43,586 nucleotides of DNA from Candidatus Methanofrustulum fimipullorum (lineage in GTDB: Archaea; Halobacteriota; Methanosarcinia; Methanosarcinales; Methanosarcinaceae), in the NCBI GenBank assembly GCA_012518265.1, contig JAAYST010000015.1, positions 1 to 43,586 on the forward strand, read 5' to 3'. A model generated the notes under the pieces. The model was not told the origin of the DNA and made no database searches. It was given only the letters and a program-made list of their open reading frames with translations. A program made the translations under genes and the position numbers. Positions 22,166-30,559 of this stretch are shown piece by piece (position 1 is the first letter of the stretch; each line of letters opens with the position of its first letter).

Positions 22166-23872
22166 TCATTTTTTTTCATTTGCTTTTGCCTTTGATAATA
22201 CTTTTGCTTTTGCTTTTTGCGTTTTTTTATATTTTTCCGCTTCTTCTCTTAGTGCCTTTTCTCTTAAAAGCCTGTTGTAGCTCAATGCAAATCTGTGTGC
22301 TTCGTCTCTTATTTCCTGCAAATAAAGCGATGCTTTTTCGTTTTTTGCTATCGGAAGCGGGTCGTCAAGTCCCGGAACATATATTTCTTCTTCTCTTTCC
22401 GCAATCGATATGACTGGGATTTTCAATTCAAGCTTTTTCAATACATCGTTTGCGTAAGCGAGTTGTCCTTTTCCGCCGTCGATTAAAATCAAATCCGGCA
22501 TATCGCTTTTCTCTTCAATAAGCCTTTTGTACCTTCTTTCTACGACTTCCGCAATTGCAGAATAATCGTCAATTCCTTCAACAGTTCTAATTCTGTATCG
22601 TCTGTAATTCGATTTGTCCGGTTTTCCGTCTTTAAACCGAACCATTGAAGCAACAGTCCACGAGCCTGACAGATGCGATATGTCGAAACATTCGATAACT
22701 TCCGGCATTTTGTCAAGCATAAGTTTCTTTTTGAGTTCTTCGACTTTTTTAATCGAGCCGAAAAATACGGTTTCAATGTTTTTCAAAGCCAAATCGATAA
22801 GACGCTTTTTATCTCCTCTTTTGGGAATTGTAATTTTTACTTTTGAACCTCTTCTGTCCGATAAAAAATCGATTAAAGATTGGTTAATCATATCTTCCGT
22901 GTAATTGTTTTTTAAATTGTTGTTTTCTTCTTCATCCAAATATGCATCTTCATCTAAAATTTCAAATGCATCGGGCAATATTATTTCAGCCGGAGTCGGA
23001 TGTTCGGAATAATATTGGACAAGAAATTCTTCTAAAAAGTTTAGGCTGTACGGAAATGAAAACTCTTCTTTTCCTAAAAGAGTTCCGGAAATTACGTTAA
23101 AAACCATAATGTAGACACGATTTCTTTTTACGATATAATTAATTACGTCTTCGTTGTGAGTAATTCTTCTGTCCATACTTTGGTGTTCTTTTAAATGTTT
23201 AAGAGATGAAATTTGTTCTCTTAAAGTCAACGCTTTTTCAAAATTCAATTCGGTTGACGCTTTTTTCATATCTTTTTCCAAATTCTTTATAAGGTCGTCC
23301 ACGTTTCCTTTTAAAGCTTCTTCCGCATTTTTAACCGAGATTTGATATTCTTCTTCCGTTATATTTTTTATACAAGGAGCGCTGCACGTATCGATATGAT
23401 ATCTAAGACACGGCCTTTTCGGCAAATTTCTGCAAGGTCTAAGTTTAAAAGTTTTTTGAACGAGTTCTAATACATAATCTCTTTCTTTTGCCGAAACGAA
23501 AGGCCCGTACAATTTTCCTTTTTTAGTTGCTCTTCTCATAATCGAAATTCGCGGAAAATCGTCGTCTGAAATGTGTATATATGCATAATTTTTTGAATCT
23601 CTTAAATCGATATTGTATTTGGGTTTATGTTTTTTAATTAAACTGTTTTCCAAAATTAAAGCTTCAACTTCATTGTCGGTTATAATGAAATCGGCAGAAT
23701 AAATCGATTTTACAAGAACTCTCGTCTTTGCATCGTGATTCGTTTTTTGAAAATAGCTTGAAACCCTTTTTTTAAGATTCTTCGCTTTTCCGACATAAAT
23801 AATTTCTCCGTTTGAATCTTTATACAAATAGCAACCCGGATTTGTCGGTATATTTTCAATATCTATAGTCAT
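22166..23872 (-). CDS. uvrC: excinuclease ABC subunit C
   Basis: UvrC makes both incisions around a lesion marked by UvrAB. The N-terminal GIY-YIG nuclease is seen in NPGCYLYKD and IIYVGKAKNLKKRVSSYF (residues about 11-40). The UVR helix pair KKASTELNFEKALTLREQ lies at about 208-226, and the RNase H-like 5' nuclease is in ECFDISHLSGSWTVASMV, YRRYRIRTVEGIDDYSAIAE and DLILIDGGKGQL. At 568 residues it is shorter than bacterial forms. After YNRLLREKAL there is only a basic repetitive tail (KAKAKVLSKAKANEKK) where the helix-hairpin-helix DNA-binding domain normally sits. ATG 23872 lies inside the upstream JAMM gene (17-base overlap). UvrA and UvrB are not in the window. Confidence 0.95.
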   Translation of the reverse strand: MTIDIENIPTNPGCYLYKDSNGEIIYVGKAKNLKKRVSSYFQKTNHDAKTRVLVKSIYSADFIITDNEVEALILENSLIKKHKPKYNIDLRDSKNYAYIHISDDDFPRISIMRRATKKGKLYGPFVSAKERDYVLELVQKTFKLRPCRNLPKRPCLRYHIDTCSAPCIKNITEEEYQISVKNAEEALKGNVDDLIKNLEKDMKKASTELNFEKALTLREQISSLKHLKEHQSMDRRITHNEDVINYIVKRNRVYIMVFNVISGTLLGKEEFSFPYSLNFLEEFLVQYYSEHPTPAEIILPDAFEILDEDAYLDEEENNNLKNNYTEDMINQSLIDFLSDRRGSKVKITIPKRGDKKRLIDLALKNIETVFFGSIKKVEELKKKLMLDKMPEVIECFDISHLSGSWTVASMVRFKDGKPDKSNYRRYRIRTVEGIDDYSAIAEVVERRYKRLIEEKSDMPDLILIDGGKGQLAYANDVLKKLELKIPVISIAEREEEIYVPGLDDPLPIAKNEKASLYLQEIRDEAHRFALSYNRLLREKALREEAEKYKKTQKAKAKVLSKAKANEKK

Positions 23873-24365
23873 TATTTATTCCATCTTCAAAATTATAATC
23901 AACAACTTTCAAATCAATCGGATTTCCGTATCTGTCAAATGCTTTCCACGAATTTACGGAATAGGGCTGACCTACAATAATATTTACTTCTCCGTTTTTG
24001 AAAAAAATCAAATCCTGTTTTGAAGGCCTCAAAGCACCGCTTGGATGACTGTGAATCGTTCCCGCCGATTTCATATTCGGCATCATGTGCAAACTAAAAC
24101 GAACACTTTCTTCTGTCGCATCTGTTCCCGGCAAATAAATAACATTTGTAATCACATTTCCAGAAGACTCAAGCAAAGCTCCAAATTCATACGGATCAGA
24201 CTTTTTACAAACTTCAAGTATAAACTCAAGAGTATCAGAAGCAATCACATAATCTGTTTCGGCTTTTCCTTTATTCGTTTCATTTCCGATATTTTTTTTA
24301 TTTTTCCCCGAAAAATTCCCTATATTAAAAAGTTCGCCAAAAGCAGACATTATCGATCTGATCAT
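23856..24365 (-). CDS. JAMM/MPN (Mov34, PAD-1) metalloprotease-like protein
   Basis: This 169-residue protein has the JAMM zinc motif: an upstream glutamate in YEFGALLES, then HSHPSGALRPSKQDL with the two histidines and the aspartate at the canonical HxH(x)7SxxD spacing. Archaeal relatives remove ubiquitin-like SAMP modifiers or resemble the proteasome lid subunit Rpn11. The first 35 residues (GKNKKNIGNETNKGK) look like a disordered linker. ATG 24365 follows GGTG by five bases. Its 3' end overlaps uvrC by 17 bases, so the two proteins are made from one message. Whether it acts in DNA repair is open. Confidence 0.88.
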   Translation of the reverse strand: MIRSIMSAFGELFNIGNFSGKNKKNIGNETNKGKAETDYVIASDTLEFILEVCKKSDPYEFGALLESSGNVITNVIYLPGTDATEESVRFSLHMMPNMKSAGTIHSHPSGALRPSKQDLIFFKNGEVNIIVGQPYSVNSWKAFDRYGNPIDLKVVDYNFEDGINNDYRY

Positions 24366-24429
24366 TTCTACACCGTTTTATTTTTTTTATTTTGTTTTTT
24401 TTTTATATTTTATTTTTATATTTTGTTTA

Positions 24430-25632
24430 TTATGTATTCAATTCCTTTTTCATTAATGTAATCGTTCTTGTCAAACTTTTGTGAACTCTTTGTTTCCACA
24501 CGTTTTCAACTTTAAATCCTGAAGCTTGTGCGAATTCTTCAACGCTTATTTCGGATACGACTACCGCTTTTTTTCCTGGCTTTAAAACGCGATACATTTC
24601 TTTAAAAGACAAAACGTATAATTCGTGTAAAGAGTCCGCCTTGATTGATGCCGATCTTCCGTACGGCGGGTCTGTAATAATTGCATCTATCGTTTCCGAT
24701 TTTATCGGAAGTCTGCATGCATCGGCCGTCATCAACACATAATCTATTCCTTTTCCGCCTTGTTTTATCAACTTTCCCGTATTTAAATCGTATGATTTTA
24801 AATTTAAGTCTGCCCCGTTTATTATTTTTTGTTGTGCGTCGGATCCTATGACTTTTGCACCTGTAAGTCCCGCTTCAATTAATATTCCACCCGTTCCGCA
24901 AAACGGATCAAGCACAATTTTTCCGGGGCCCGCCCCCGAAATATTTGAAATTGCCCTTGCAAATCTGGGCATTAAAACGCCCGGATAAAAAAACGGCTTT
25001 TTTTGAGGCGCTCTGTCTTCAAAAGCTCCTCTATCGACTTTTGAAACTAGAGTTCCGAATACGGCTTTATCTGTTAAAATTAATCGAAATGTTTTATCCG
25101 GATTTTTCAAGTCTGCATTAAATCCTTGTCTGAAAACGGCACCTCCGATTTTCCCTTCAATATTTACATTCTTTAAAACGCTGTTGTCTCCAATCCTTGA
25201 AACTCTCACAACGTAAGTTTCGTTTGGTTTTAAATATTTGGAATAATCAACGGAATTTACAGTCTCGATTATCTCTTTTTCACCAATTTCGGAAATTTCA
25301 ATTACGTTTGAAATCGCGTGAGTCATCGACAAAACGGGAGCTACTCTATTTCTTAAAACGAATTCAATTCCTTCATTGATTCCAAGACATGTGTTTTCAT
25401 CTAATTCTCTATTATTATCATCGATATTACTGTTATCGATATTACTGTTATCGATATTACTGTTATCGATATTATTATTGATATTATTGTTATCTATACA
25501 AATATCCAGAATCAGACATCTGTTAAATAAAAAAAGAACGGAAAAAACAAGTCCGTTTAATTCCAAACAGCTTGTAATTTCCGCAACAGCTATTTCCGTA
25601 TGCTCTCCGGAAAGTTCAAATGCATACAACAT
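24430..25632 (-). CDS. tRNA (guanine10-N2)-dimethyltransferase
   Basis: A 400-residue Trm-G10/Trm11-type enzyme that makes m2(2)G10 in tRNA. The N-terminal 150 residues correspond to the ferredoxin-like and THUMP RNA-binding parts. The SAM domain shows LDPFCGTGGILIEAGL (motif I, about residue 240), and DAIITDPPYGRSAS is the catalytic motif IV. An insert at about residues 47-75 consists of NIDNS repeats coming from a 15-bp minisatellite (25416-25495) and interrupts the first domain. ATG 25632 has only a weak upstream GAGA. It lies between ppdK and the JAMM gene on the same strand with spacers under 70 bases. Confidence 0.93.
   Translation of the reverse strand: MLYAFELSGEHTEIAVAEITSCLELNGLVFSVLFLFNRCLILDICIDNNNINNNIDNSNIDNSNIDNSNIDDNNRELDENTCLGINEGIEFVLRNRVAPVLSMTHAISNVIEISEIGEKEIIETVNSVDYSKYLKPNETYVVRVSRIGDNSVLKNVNIEGKIGGAVFRQGFNADLKNPDKTFRLILTDKAVFGTLVSKVDRGAFEDRAPQKKPFFYPGVLMPRFARAISNISGAGPGKIVLDPFCGTGGILIEAGLTGAKVIGSDAQQKIINGADLNLKSYDLNTGKLIKQGGKGIDYVLMTADACRLPIKSETIDAIITDPPYGRSASIKADSLHELYVLSFKEMYRVLKPGKKAVVVSEISVEEFAQASGFKVENVWKQRVHKSLTRTITLMKKELNT
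25416..25495 (-). repeat. 15-bp minisatellite inside the tRNA methyltransferase gene
   Basis: TTATCGATATTACTG on the plus strand repeats about three times exactly and continues in degenerate form (ATTATTGATATTATTG). It is in frame and encodes NIDNS units. Confidence 0.88.
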
Positions 25633-25661
25633 TTAAATTATATCTCGTTTTTTTATTTTTT

Positions 25662-28319
25662 TTAGTTTTTGTTTTGTTCTTTTTCAATCACATTTTGTGC
25701 CGCAACGAGTCTTGCAATCGGAACTCTGTAAGACGAGCAGCTTACGTAGTCGATTCCGATATCTTCAGCAAATCTGATAGATGCCGGATCTCCTCCGTGT
25801 TCTCCGCAAATTCCGATTTTCAATTCGGGTTTTGTGCTTCTTCCCTTATTTACTCCGATTTTCATGAGTTCACCAACACCTTCAACGTCTATCGTTGAAA
25901 ACGGGTCGCATTTCAAAATATTCTTGTCTATATATTCCGGAATGAATTTTGCAACGTCGTCTCTTGAAAAACCGAAAGTTGTTTGTGTCAAATCGTTTGT
26001 TCCAAATGAGAAAAAGTCGGCTTCTTTTGCGATTTTGTCGGCTGTCATAACGGCTCTTGGAAGTTCAATCATAGTTCCGACAACTATTGGGATTTCGCAA
26101 TCATATTTTTCCAAAGTTTCTTTTGCAACTCTGATGATTTCTTTTTTAGTAATTTCAAGCTCCCCTATTTCTCCGACTAACGGAACCATGATTTCCGGTA
26201 TAACGTCAACACCGTCTTTTTTAAGTTCACAAGCTGCTTCGAAAACGGCACGCGTTTGCATATTGTAAATCTCAGGATATGTAATTCCCAATCTGCAGCC
26301 TCTGTGTCCCAACATCGGGTTTACTTCCTGCAAAGAGTTAACTCTGTCCATTACATTTTGAATTCTCATCAATTCTTCTTTGGGAGCGTTTTTAAGTTTA
26401 AGTTTTGCCAAATCTTTTTCAAGTTCTCTTATATTTGGTAAAAATTCATGCAACGGCGGATCCAACAGTCTTATTGTAACCGTTTTTCCTTCCATCAATC
26501 TTAAAATTTCTTTAAAGTCTTCTTTTTGCATTGGCAATATTTTACCCAAATGCTTTTTTCTCTCTTCTACCGAATCGGCTAAAACCATCGCTCTTACGAC
26601 AGGAATCCTCTCTTCGTCAAAGAACATATGCTCAGTTCTGCAAAGTCCGATTCCTTCCGCACCAAGTTCAATTGCTCTTGCAACATCTTCAGGCGTGTCG
26701 GCATTTGCATAAACACCGATTTTCTTGAATTCATCGGCCCAACTTAAAATTTCTATAATGTCTTTGTCAATTTCGTGGTCGATTAAAGGAACCGCACCTT
26801 TTATTACGTCTCCAGTTCCGCCGTCTATCGTTAAATCGTCACCTTGACTTATAACATTTCCGTTAAGTGTAAACTGTTTGTTCTCATCATCGATAATGAT
26901 TTCTCCGCATCCGACAACACACGGTTTTCCCATTCCTCTTCCGACTACCGCCGCATGAGATGTCATTCCGCCTCTGGCTGTTAAAATACCTTCAGCCGCA
27001 TGCATTCCCCCGATATCGTCCGGCGATGTTTCAAGTCTTACGAGAATTGTTTTTATTCCGTTTTCTTTCATATCTTCGGCATCTTTTGGCGTAAATACGA
27101 CTTTTCCGACAGCGGCACCCGGTGATGCGGGAAGTCCTTTTCCTATCTTATTCAATTTTGCTTTAGGATCTATTGTCGGGTGAAGCAATTGGTTTATCTG
27201 ATCAGGACTAATTCTCATCAAAGCGGTTTTTCTGTCAACAAGTCCTTCTTTGACCATGTCGACCGCAATTTTCGTAGCGGACGCTGCAGTTCTTTTTCCC
27301 GCTCTTGTTTGAAGCATATAAAGCTCTCCTTCCTGAATCGTAAATTCGATATCTTGCATGTCTGCAAAATGGCTTTCAAGCTTTTCACAAATATCTACCA
27401 ACTGTTCATATGCGCGAGGGATTTTTTCTTTCAGCGTGTTTATTTCGGAAGGAGTTCTAATTCCTGCAACAACGTCTTCTCCTTGTGCATTTATCAAATA
27501 TTCACCGAAAAATCTGTTTTCTCCCGTTGAAGGATCTCTTGTAAACGCAACACCTGTTCCTGACGTTTCACCCATGTTTCCGTAAACCATTGACTGAACG
27601 TTTACAGCCGTTCCCCAGTCTCCGGGAATATTGTTTAAGCTTCTGTAGATTTCGGCTCTCGGGTTGTTCCACGACTCAAAAACTGCACTAATTGCCATAA
27701 ACAATTGTTCTTCCGGGTTTTGCGGGAACTCAAAATTCTTTTCATCACATACAATTTTTTTGTACGATTCAACAAGTTCCTTTAAATCTTCAACAGTAAG
27801 TTCCGTGTCGTTTTCTATATTCTTTGCTTTTTTGGTTTCCTCAAGTACTTTTTCAAATTTCGAATATTCGATATTTAATACAACATCTGCAAACATTGCA
27901 ACAAACCGTCTGTAACAGTCGTACGCAAATCTCGGATTTTCCGTCTTTTCAGCAAGTCCTTCAACCGATACATCATTTAAACCTAAATTTAAAACAGTAT
28001 CCATCATACCGGGCATTGAAACTCTTGCTCCCGATCTGATTGAAAGGAGCAACGGGTTTTTGTTGTCTCCGAACTTTTTATCTGTTGCATCTTCAAGTTT
28101 TTCGATTGCTTCAAAAATCTGCTTTTTTACTTCATCGGGATACTTTTTTTCATCCTGATAAATAGAACAAACTTCTGTTGTAATCGTAAACCCGGGCGGA
28201 ACCGGGATTCCCATTTGCGCCATTTCGGCAAGTCCCGAACCTTTTCCGCCCAACAATTCTTTCATATGCCCGTTTCCTTCAGTTCGGTTCGCACCGAAAA
28301 AATAAACATAATTAGACAA
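25662..28319 (-). CDS. ppdK: pyruvate, phosphate dikinase
   Basis: It interconverts pyruvate, ATP and phosphate with PEP, AMP and pyrophosphate, feeding gluconeogenesis in an autotroph. The ATP-grasp part begins YVYFFGANRTEGNGHMKELL and has GKGSGLAEMAQMGIPVPPGF. The swivelling phosphohistidine domain has GGMTSHAAVVGRGMGKPCVV (His about residue 455). The PEP/pyruvate domain ends with GICGEHGGDPASIRFAEDI and SSYRVPIARL. The most upstream in-frame start is TTG 28334, but a perfect GGAGGG lies seven bases before the TTG at 28319, which gives the family start MSNYVYFFG; I choose 28319 (885 residues). Confidence 0.96.
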   Translation of the reverse strand: MSNYVYFFGANRTEGNGHMKELLGGKGSGLAEMAQMGIPVPPGFTITTEVCSIYQDEKKYPDEVKKQIFEAIEKLEDATDKKFGDNKNPLLLSIRSGARVSMPGMMDTVLNLGLNDVSVEGLAEKTENPRFAYDCYRRFVAMFADVVLNIEYSKFEKVLEETKKAKNIENDTELTVEDLKELVESYKKIVCDEKNFEFPQNPEEQLFMAISAVFESWNNPRAEIYRSLNNIPGDWGTAVNVQSMVYGNMGETSGTGVAFTRDPSTGENRFFGEYLINAQGEDVVAGIRTPSEINTLKEKIPRAYEQLVDICEKLESHFADMQDIEFTIQEGELYMLQTRAGKRTAASATKIAVDMVKEGLVDRKTALMRISPDQINQLLHPTIDPKAKLNKIGKGLPASPGAAVGKVVFTPKDAEDMKENGIKTILVRLETSPDDIGGMHAAEGILTARGGMTSHAAVVGRGMGKPCVVGCGEIIIDDENKQFTLNGNVISQGDDLTIDGGTGDVIKGAVPLIDHEIDKDIIEILSWADEFKKIGVYANADTPEDVARAIELGAEGIGLCRTEHMFFDEERIPVVRAMVLADSVEERKKHLGKILPMQKEDFKEILRLMEGKTVTIRLLDPPLHEFLPNIRELEKDLAKLKLKNAPKEELMRIQNVMDRVNSLQEVNPMLGHRGCRLGITYPEIYNMQTRAVFEAACELKKDGVDVIPEIMVPLVGEIGELEITKKEIIRVAKETLEKYDCEIPIVVGTMIELPRAVMTADKIAKEADFFSFGTNDLTQTTFGFSRDDVAKFIPEYIDKNILKCDPFSTIDVEGVGELMKIGVNKGRSTKPELKIGICGEHGGDPASIRFAEDIGIDYVSCSSYRVPIARLVAAQNVIEKEQNKN

Positions 28320-28650
28320 AACAAATCCCTCCAACAGTTACTATATGAACCGTATTGACTGTTACCAAATTTTTTAAAGAGAATTTTTTAAAACATTCAT
28401 TTAAAATTGTTAAAAAGTTTAAAAAATTTAAAAAATAAAAAAACATTTTAAACGTTAAAAAATTTAAAAACGTTAAAAAAGACAAAAACATGCGTTTAAA
28501 ATATGGCAGGTTATAACCTTCAATTTCTTCAATTCGTTTTTTAAAACATTCAAACTTCACTTTTTCGTATACTTCAACCAATGAAACATTTTTTCCGTTT
28601 AGATTTCTTAATTTCAGGCAATTTACATTTCCCGGTTTTTTAAATTTCAT
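28312..28650 (-). other. possible decayed or spurious open frame upstream of ppdK
   Basis: A 112-codon frame begins at ATG 28650. The first 55 codons look plausible (for example SLVEVYEKVKFECFKKRIEE), but the rest runs through AT simple sequence giving FLTFLNFL-like repeats, and it ends inside ppdK. It may be a gene end lost to repeat insertion, or chance. The remaining gap 28651-28949 is AT-rich with no other signal. Confidence 0.2.
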
Positions 28651-28949
28651 ATATAGTTCACTTCGAAAAAGAGTTTACAGTTTAAATAATTTAATATGAA
28701 ATAACTATAAAAATGCAGTCATGAAATGCAATTTATGGAAATATTACAAATACTCCAAAAATTTTATTCATGAAACGCTCTGTAATGATTTATATGTTTT
28801 CATCCTTTTTAACGTTTTCTTTTTTCAATTTTAATATTTTTCGGCTATATTTATTCTCATATTATTTATATTTTTATTATGTTTTTATATTCTATTAATT
28901 ATTCTTATTCTATTAATTATTCTATTACATTCACATTACAACCTCAATA

Positions 28950-28997
28950 TTTATATTATAACGAGTCTTAATTAGTACATTCGATTTTAAAATCGAA
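28950..28997 (+). promoter_or_regulatory. TATA box and 18-bp palindromic operator candidate of the PNPOx gene
   Basis: TTTATATTA (28950-28958) is a good box A. The predicted start point, about 25-30 bases on, falls at the beginning of the perfect palindrome TTCGATTTTAAAATCGAA (28980-28997). A repressor bound there would cover the start site. CGGAG follows as the ribosome-binding site. Confidence 0.6.
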
Positions 28998-29013
28998 CGG
29001 AGATGAAATAATA

Positions 29014-29430
29014 ATGGTAAAGTTAACGGAACAAATGAAAGAAGATATTAAAAAAGTACGTGTATTGCCCCTTGCAACTTGCTCCAAAAGCGGAATTCCT
29101 AACGTAATTCCAATCGGAATTTCCGAAATAGTTGAAAAAGACGGAAACGATCACATACACGTAATGAACAACTTTTTCTTAAAAACAATCGCAAACATCA
29201 ATGAAAACCCCAAAGTTGCTCTCTACATTTGGAGTCCGGAAACATCCGGTTGTATACAAATAAAAGGCGATGTCGTAAACATTACGGACAAAGGAAAAGA
29301 ATACGACAATTTTGTCGGAAAAGCAAAAGAAGCAAAACCCGGACTTCCCGGAAAACAATTGGTAGATATCAAAATCACAGATGTGTTCAATTGTAAATCC
29401 GGAGAGACGGCAGGACAAAAAATTCTTTGA
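29014..29430 (+). CDS. pyridoxamine 5'-phosphate oxidase-fold flavoprotein
   Basis: This 138-residue protein is of the split-barrel flavin- or F420-binding type. The opening VRVLPLATCSKSGIPNVIPIG is the typical first strands of the fold (threonine and serine facing the cofactor phosphate), NNFFLKTIANINENPKVALYI is the central helix-strand, and CIQIKGDVVNIT closes the barrel. Small single-domain members reduce or bind flavins in methanogens, but substrates differ and I cannot choose one. The start has CGGAG about 11 bases upstream. It is a single gene with its own TATA box and palindrome. Confidence 0.88.
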   Translation: MVKLTEQMKEDIKKVRVLPLATCSKSGIPNVIPIGISEIVEKDGNDHIHVMNNFFLKTIANINENPKVALYIWSPETSGCIQIKGDVVNITDKGKEYDNFVGKAKEAKPGLPGKQLVDIKITDVFNCKSGETAGQKIL

Positions 29431-29477
29431 GTAATAAATACAAAACAATATAAAAATAATAAAAAACCAAAAAATAA

Positions 29478-29545
29478 TAAAAATAACAAAATAACAAAAA
29501 TAACAAAAATAACAAAAATAACAAAAATAATAAAATAATAAAATT
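29478..29545 (+). repeat. 9-bp microsatellite (AAAAATAAC)
   Basis: AAAATAACAAAAATAAC units repeat about five times after the PNPOx gene and degrade into AATAATAAAAT. On the sense strand it is A-rich, unlike a usual T-run terminator. Confidence 0.8.
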
Positions 29546-29584
29546 CATTATTAAATTTACAAATATTTTTATATGAGTTTTTGC

Positions 29585-29593
29585 TTTATATAT
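29585..29593 (+). promoter_or_regulatory. TATA box of rpl10e
   Basis: TTTATATAT matches the archaeal box A closely; a second possible box (TTTTTATAT) is at 29566. Transcription should start near 29613, about 280 bases before the L10e ATG. Confidence 0.55.
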
Positions 29594-29612
29594 GGAATCG
29601 AGGTAAAAACAA

Positions 29613-29891
29613 GGCATATTAATGGAATTGTTGATCCTTGCCGTCAATATCGGCTAACCACCGTTCATAGGGCTCTTTTTGAAACTTGTTCAAAATTTGA
29701 GTTGCGGTGTACTCGGATATTTAATTGCTTTAATTTCTTTAATTTTTAAAGCTTATTCTACGGATTTCATTTTTATTGAAATCCTTATTTCGGGATTTGT
29801 TTTTATGAATCCTCTTGTCTTGTGATTGTCTCTAAATATAATTTTTCGAATTTTATTTTCGATAATTGAAATTCTATTGGAGGAAATCAGT
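29613..29891 (+). promoter_or_regulatory. long, structured leader of rpl10e
   Basis: Between the predicted start and the ATG lies sequence richer in GC than other gaps (29595-29730). It has a possible mini-ORF at 29622 (MELLILAVNIG), a perfect hairpin GGATTTCA/TGAAATCC at 29762-29784, and a second weaker GGGATT/AATCC stem. GGAGG precedes the L10e start. Autoregulation or a separate small RNA is possible; no known riboswitch, tRNA or 7S/RNase P motif is recognised. Confidence 0.4.
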
Positions 29892-30413
29892 ATGGCCAGA
29901 AAACCGGCAAGTATGTACAGAAACATTAAACAGCAATCTTATACAAGAAGAAAATATATGGGCGGTGTTCCCGGTGTTCAAATTATTCACTTTGACATGG
30001 GAGACCGTAAAAGACAGGACTTTCCAATAAAGGTAAGTCTTTGCGCAGATGAAAGATGTGCGATAAGACACACAGCTCTTGAAGCGGCTCGTATTACCGC
30101 AAACAGATACATGACTAACAAAGCGGACAGAAAAAACTTCCATATGAAATTAAGAGTCTATCCGCACGAAGTTTTAAGAGAAAATAAACAAGCAACCGGT
30201 GCCGGTGCGGACCGTATTTCAAGCGGAATGAGAGGCGCTTTCGGTAAAAATGTCGGAACGGCCGCACGTGTACGTGCAGGACAACGCATATTTACAATCT
30301 CAATCGATAAACAATATTTCAATGCGGCTAAAAAAGCACTTTCAAACGCAGGACAAAAATTGCCGACACCGACATCGATTGTAATCGACGAAGGTGCGGA
30401 ACTCGTTTTATAA
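29892..30413 (+). CDS. rpl10e: large-subunit ribosomal protein L10e (uL16)
   Basis: A component of the large subunit near the peptidyl-transferase and A-site region. The sequence starts [20 protein letters not shown] with [17 protein letters not shown], and has [22 protein letters not shown] as the conserved loop region near residues 100-120. Length is 173 residues, as usual. ATG 29892 is preceded by GGAGG at the right distance; upstream in-frame ATG 29826 would add 22 residues that no L10e has. It ends in TAA, followed directly by two perfect hairpins. Confidence 0.97.
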   Translation: MARKPASMYRNIKQQSYTRRKYMGGVPGVQIIHFDMGDRKRQDFPIKVSLCADERCAIRHTALEAARITANRYMTNKADRKNFHMKLRVYPHEVLRENKQATGAGADRISSGMRGAFGKNVGTAARVRAGQRIFTISIDKQYFNAAKKALSNAGQKLPTPTSIVIDEGAELVL

Positions 30414-30415
30414 CC

Positions 30416-30442
30416 GAAATTTAAAACGAAGTTTTAAATTTC
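30416..30442 (+). terminator. first GAA-loop hairpin after rpl10e
   Basis: GAAATTTAAAAC (30416-30427) pairs exactly with GTTTTAAATTTC (30431-30442) around GAA, two bases after the rpl10e stop. Confidence 0.7.
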
Positions 30443-30443
30443 T

Positions 30444-30476
30444 AAGTTTTTAATTCTCGAAGAGAATTAAAAACTT
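30444..30476 (+). terminator. second GAA-loop hairpin after rpl10e
   Basis: AAGTTTTTAATTCTC (30444-30458) pairs exactly over 15 bases with GAGAATTAAAAACTT (30462-30476) around GAA. T-rich sequence follows. Together with the first hairpin it is a strong 3' end. Confidence 0.8.
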
Positions 30477-30559
30477 ATTTGATTTTTCTTTTTTATTTTA
30501 AGCTTTGAGTATCGGCGACACTTACTCTTTGTTTTTTGTTTTCCTTTTTTAAAAATTGT

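Noticed and set aside
24045-24461. Plus-strand frame of 138 codons
   Set aside because: It is antisense to the JAMM gene, whose HxH motif is clear; no ribosome-binding site.
29595-29730. tRNA, 7S RNA or RNase P RNA in the rpl10e leader
   Set aside because: No T-loop sequence, acceptor pairing or conserved RNase P/SRP core was found.
29826-29891. N-terminal extension of L10e from ATG 29826
   Set aside because: The 22 extra residues are hydrophobic, absent from the family, and GGAGG sits right before ATG 29892.
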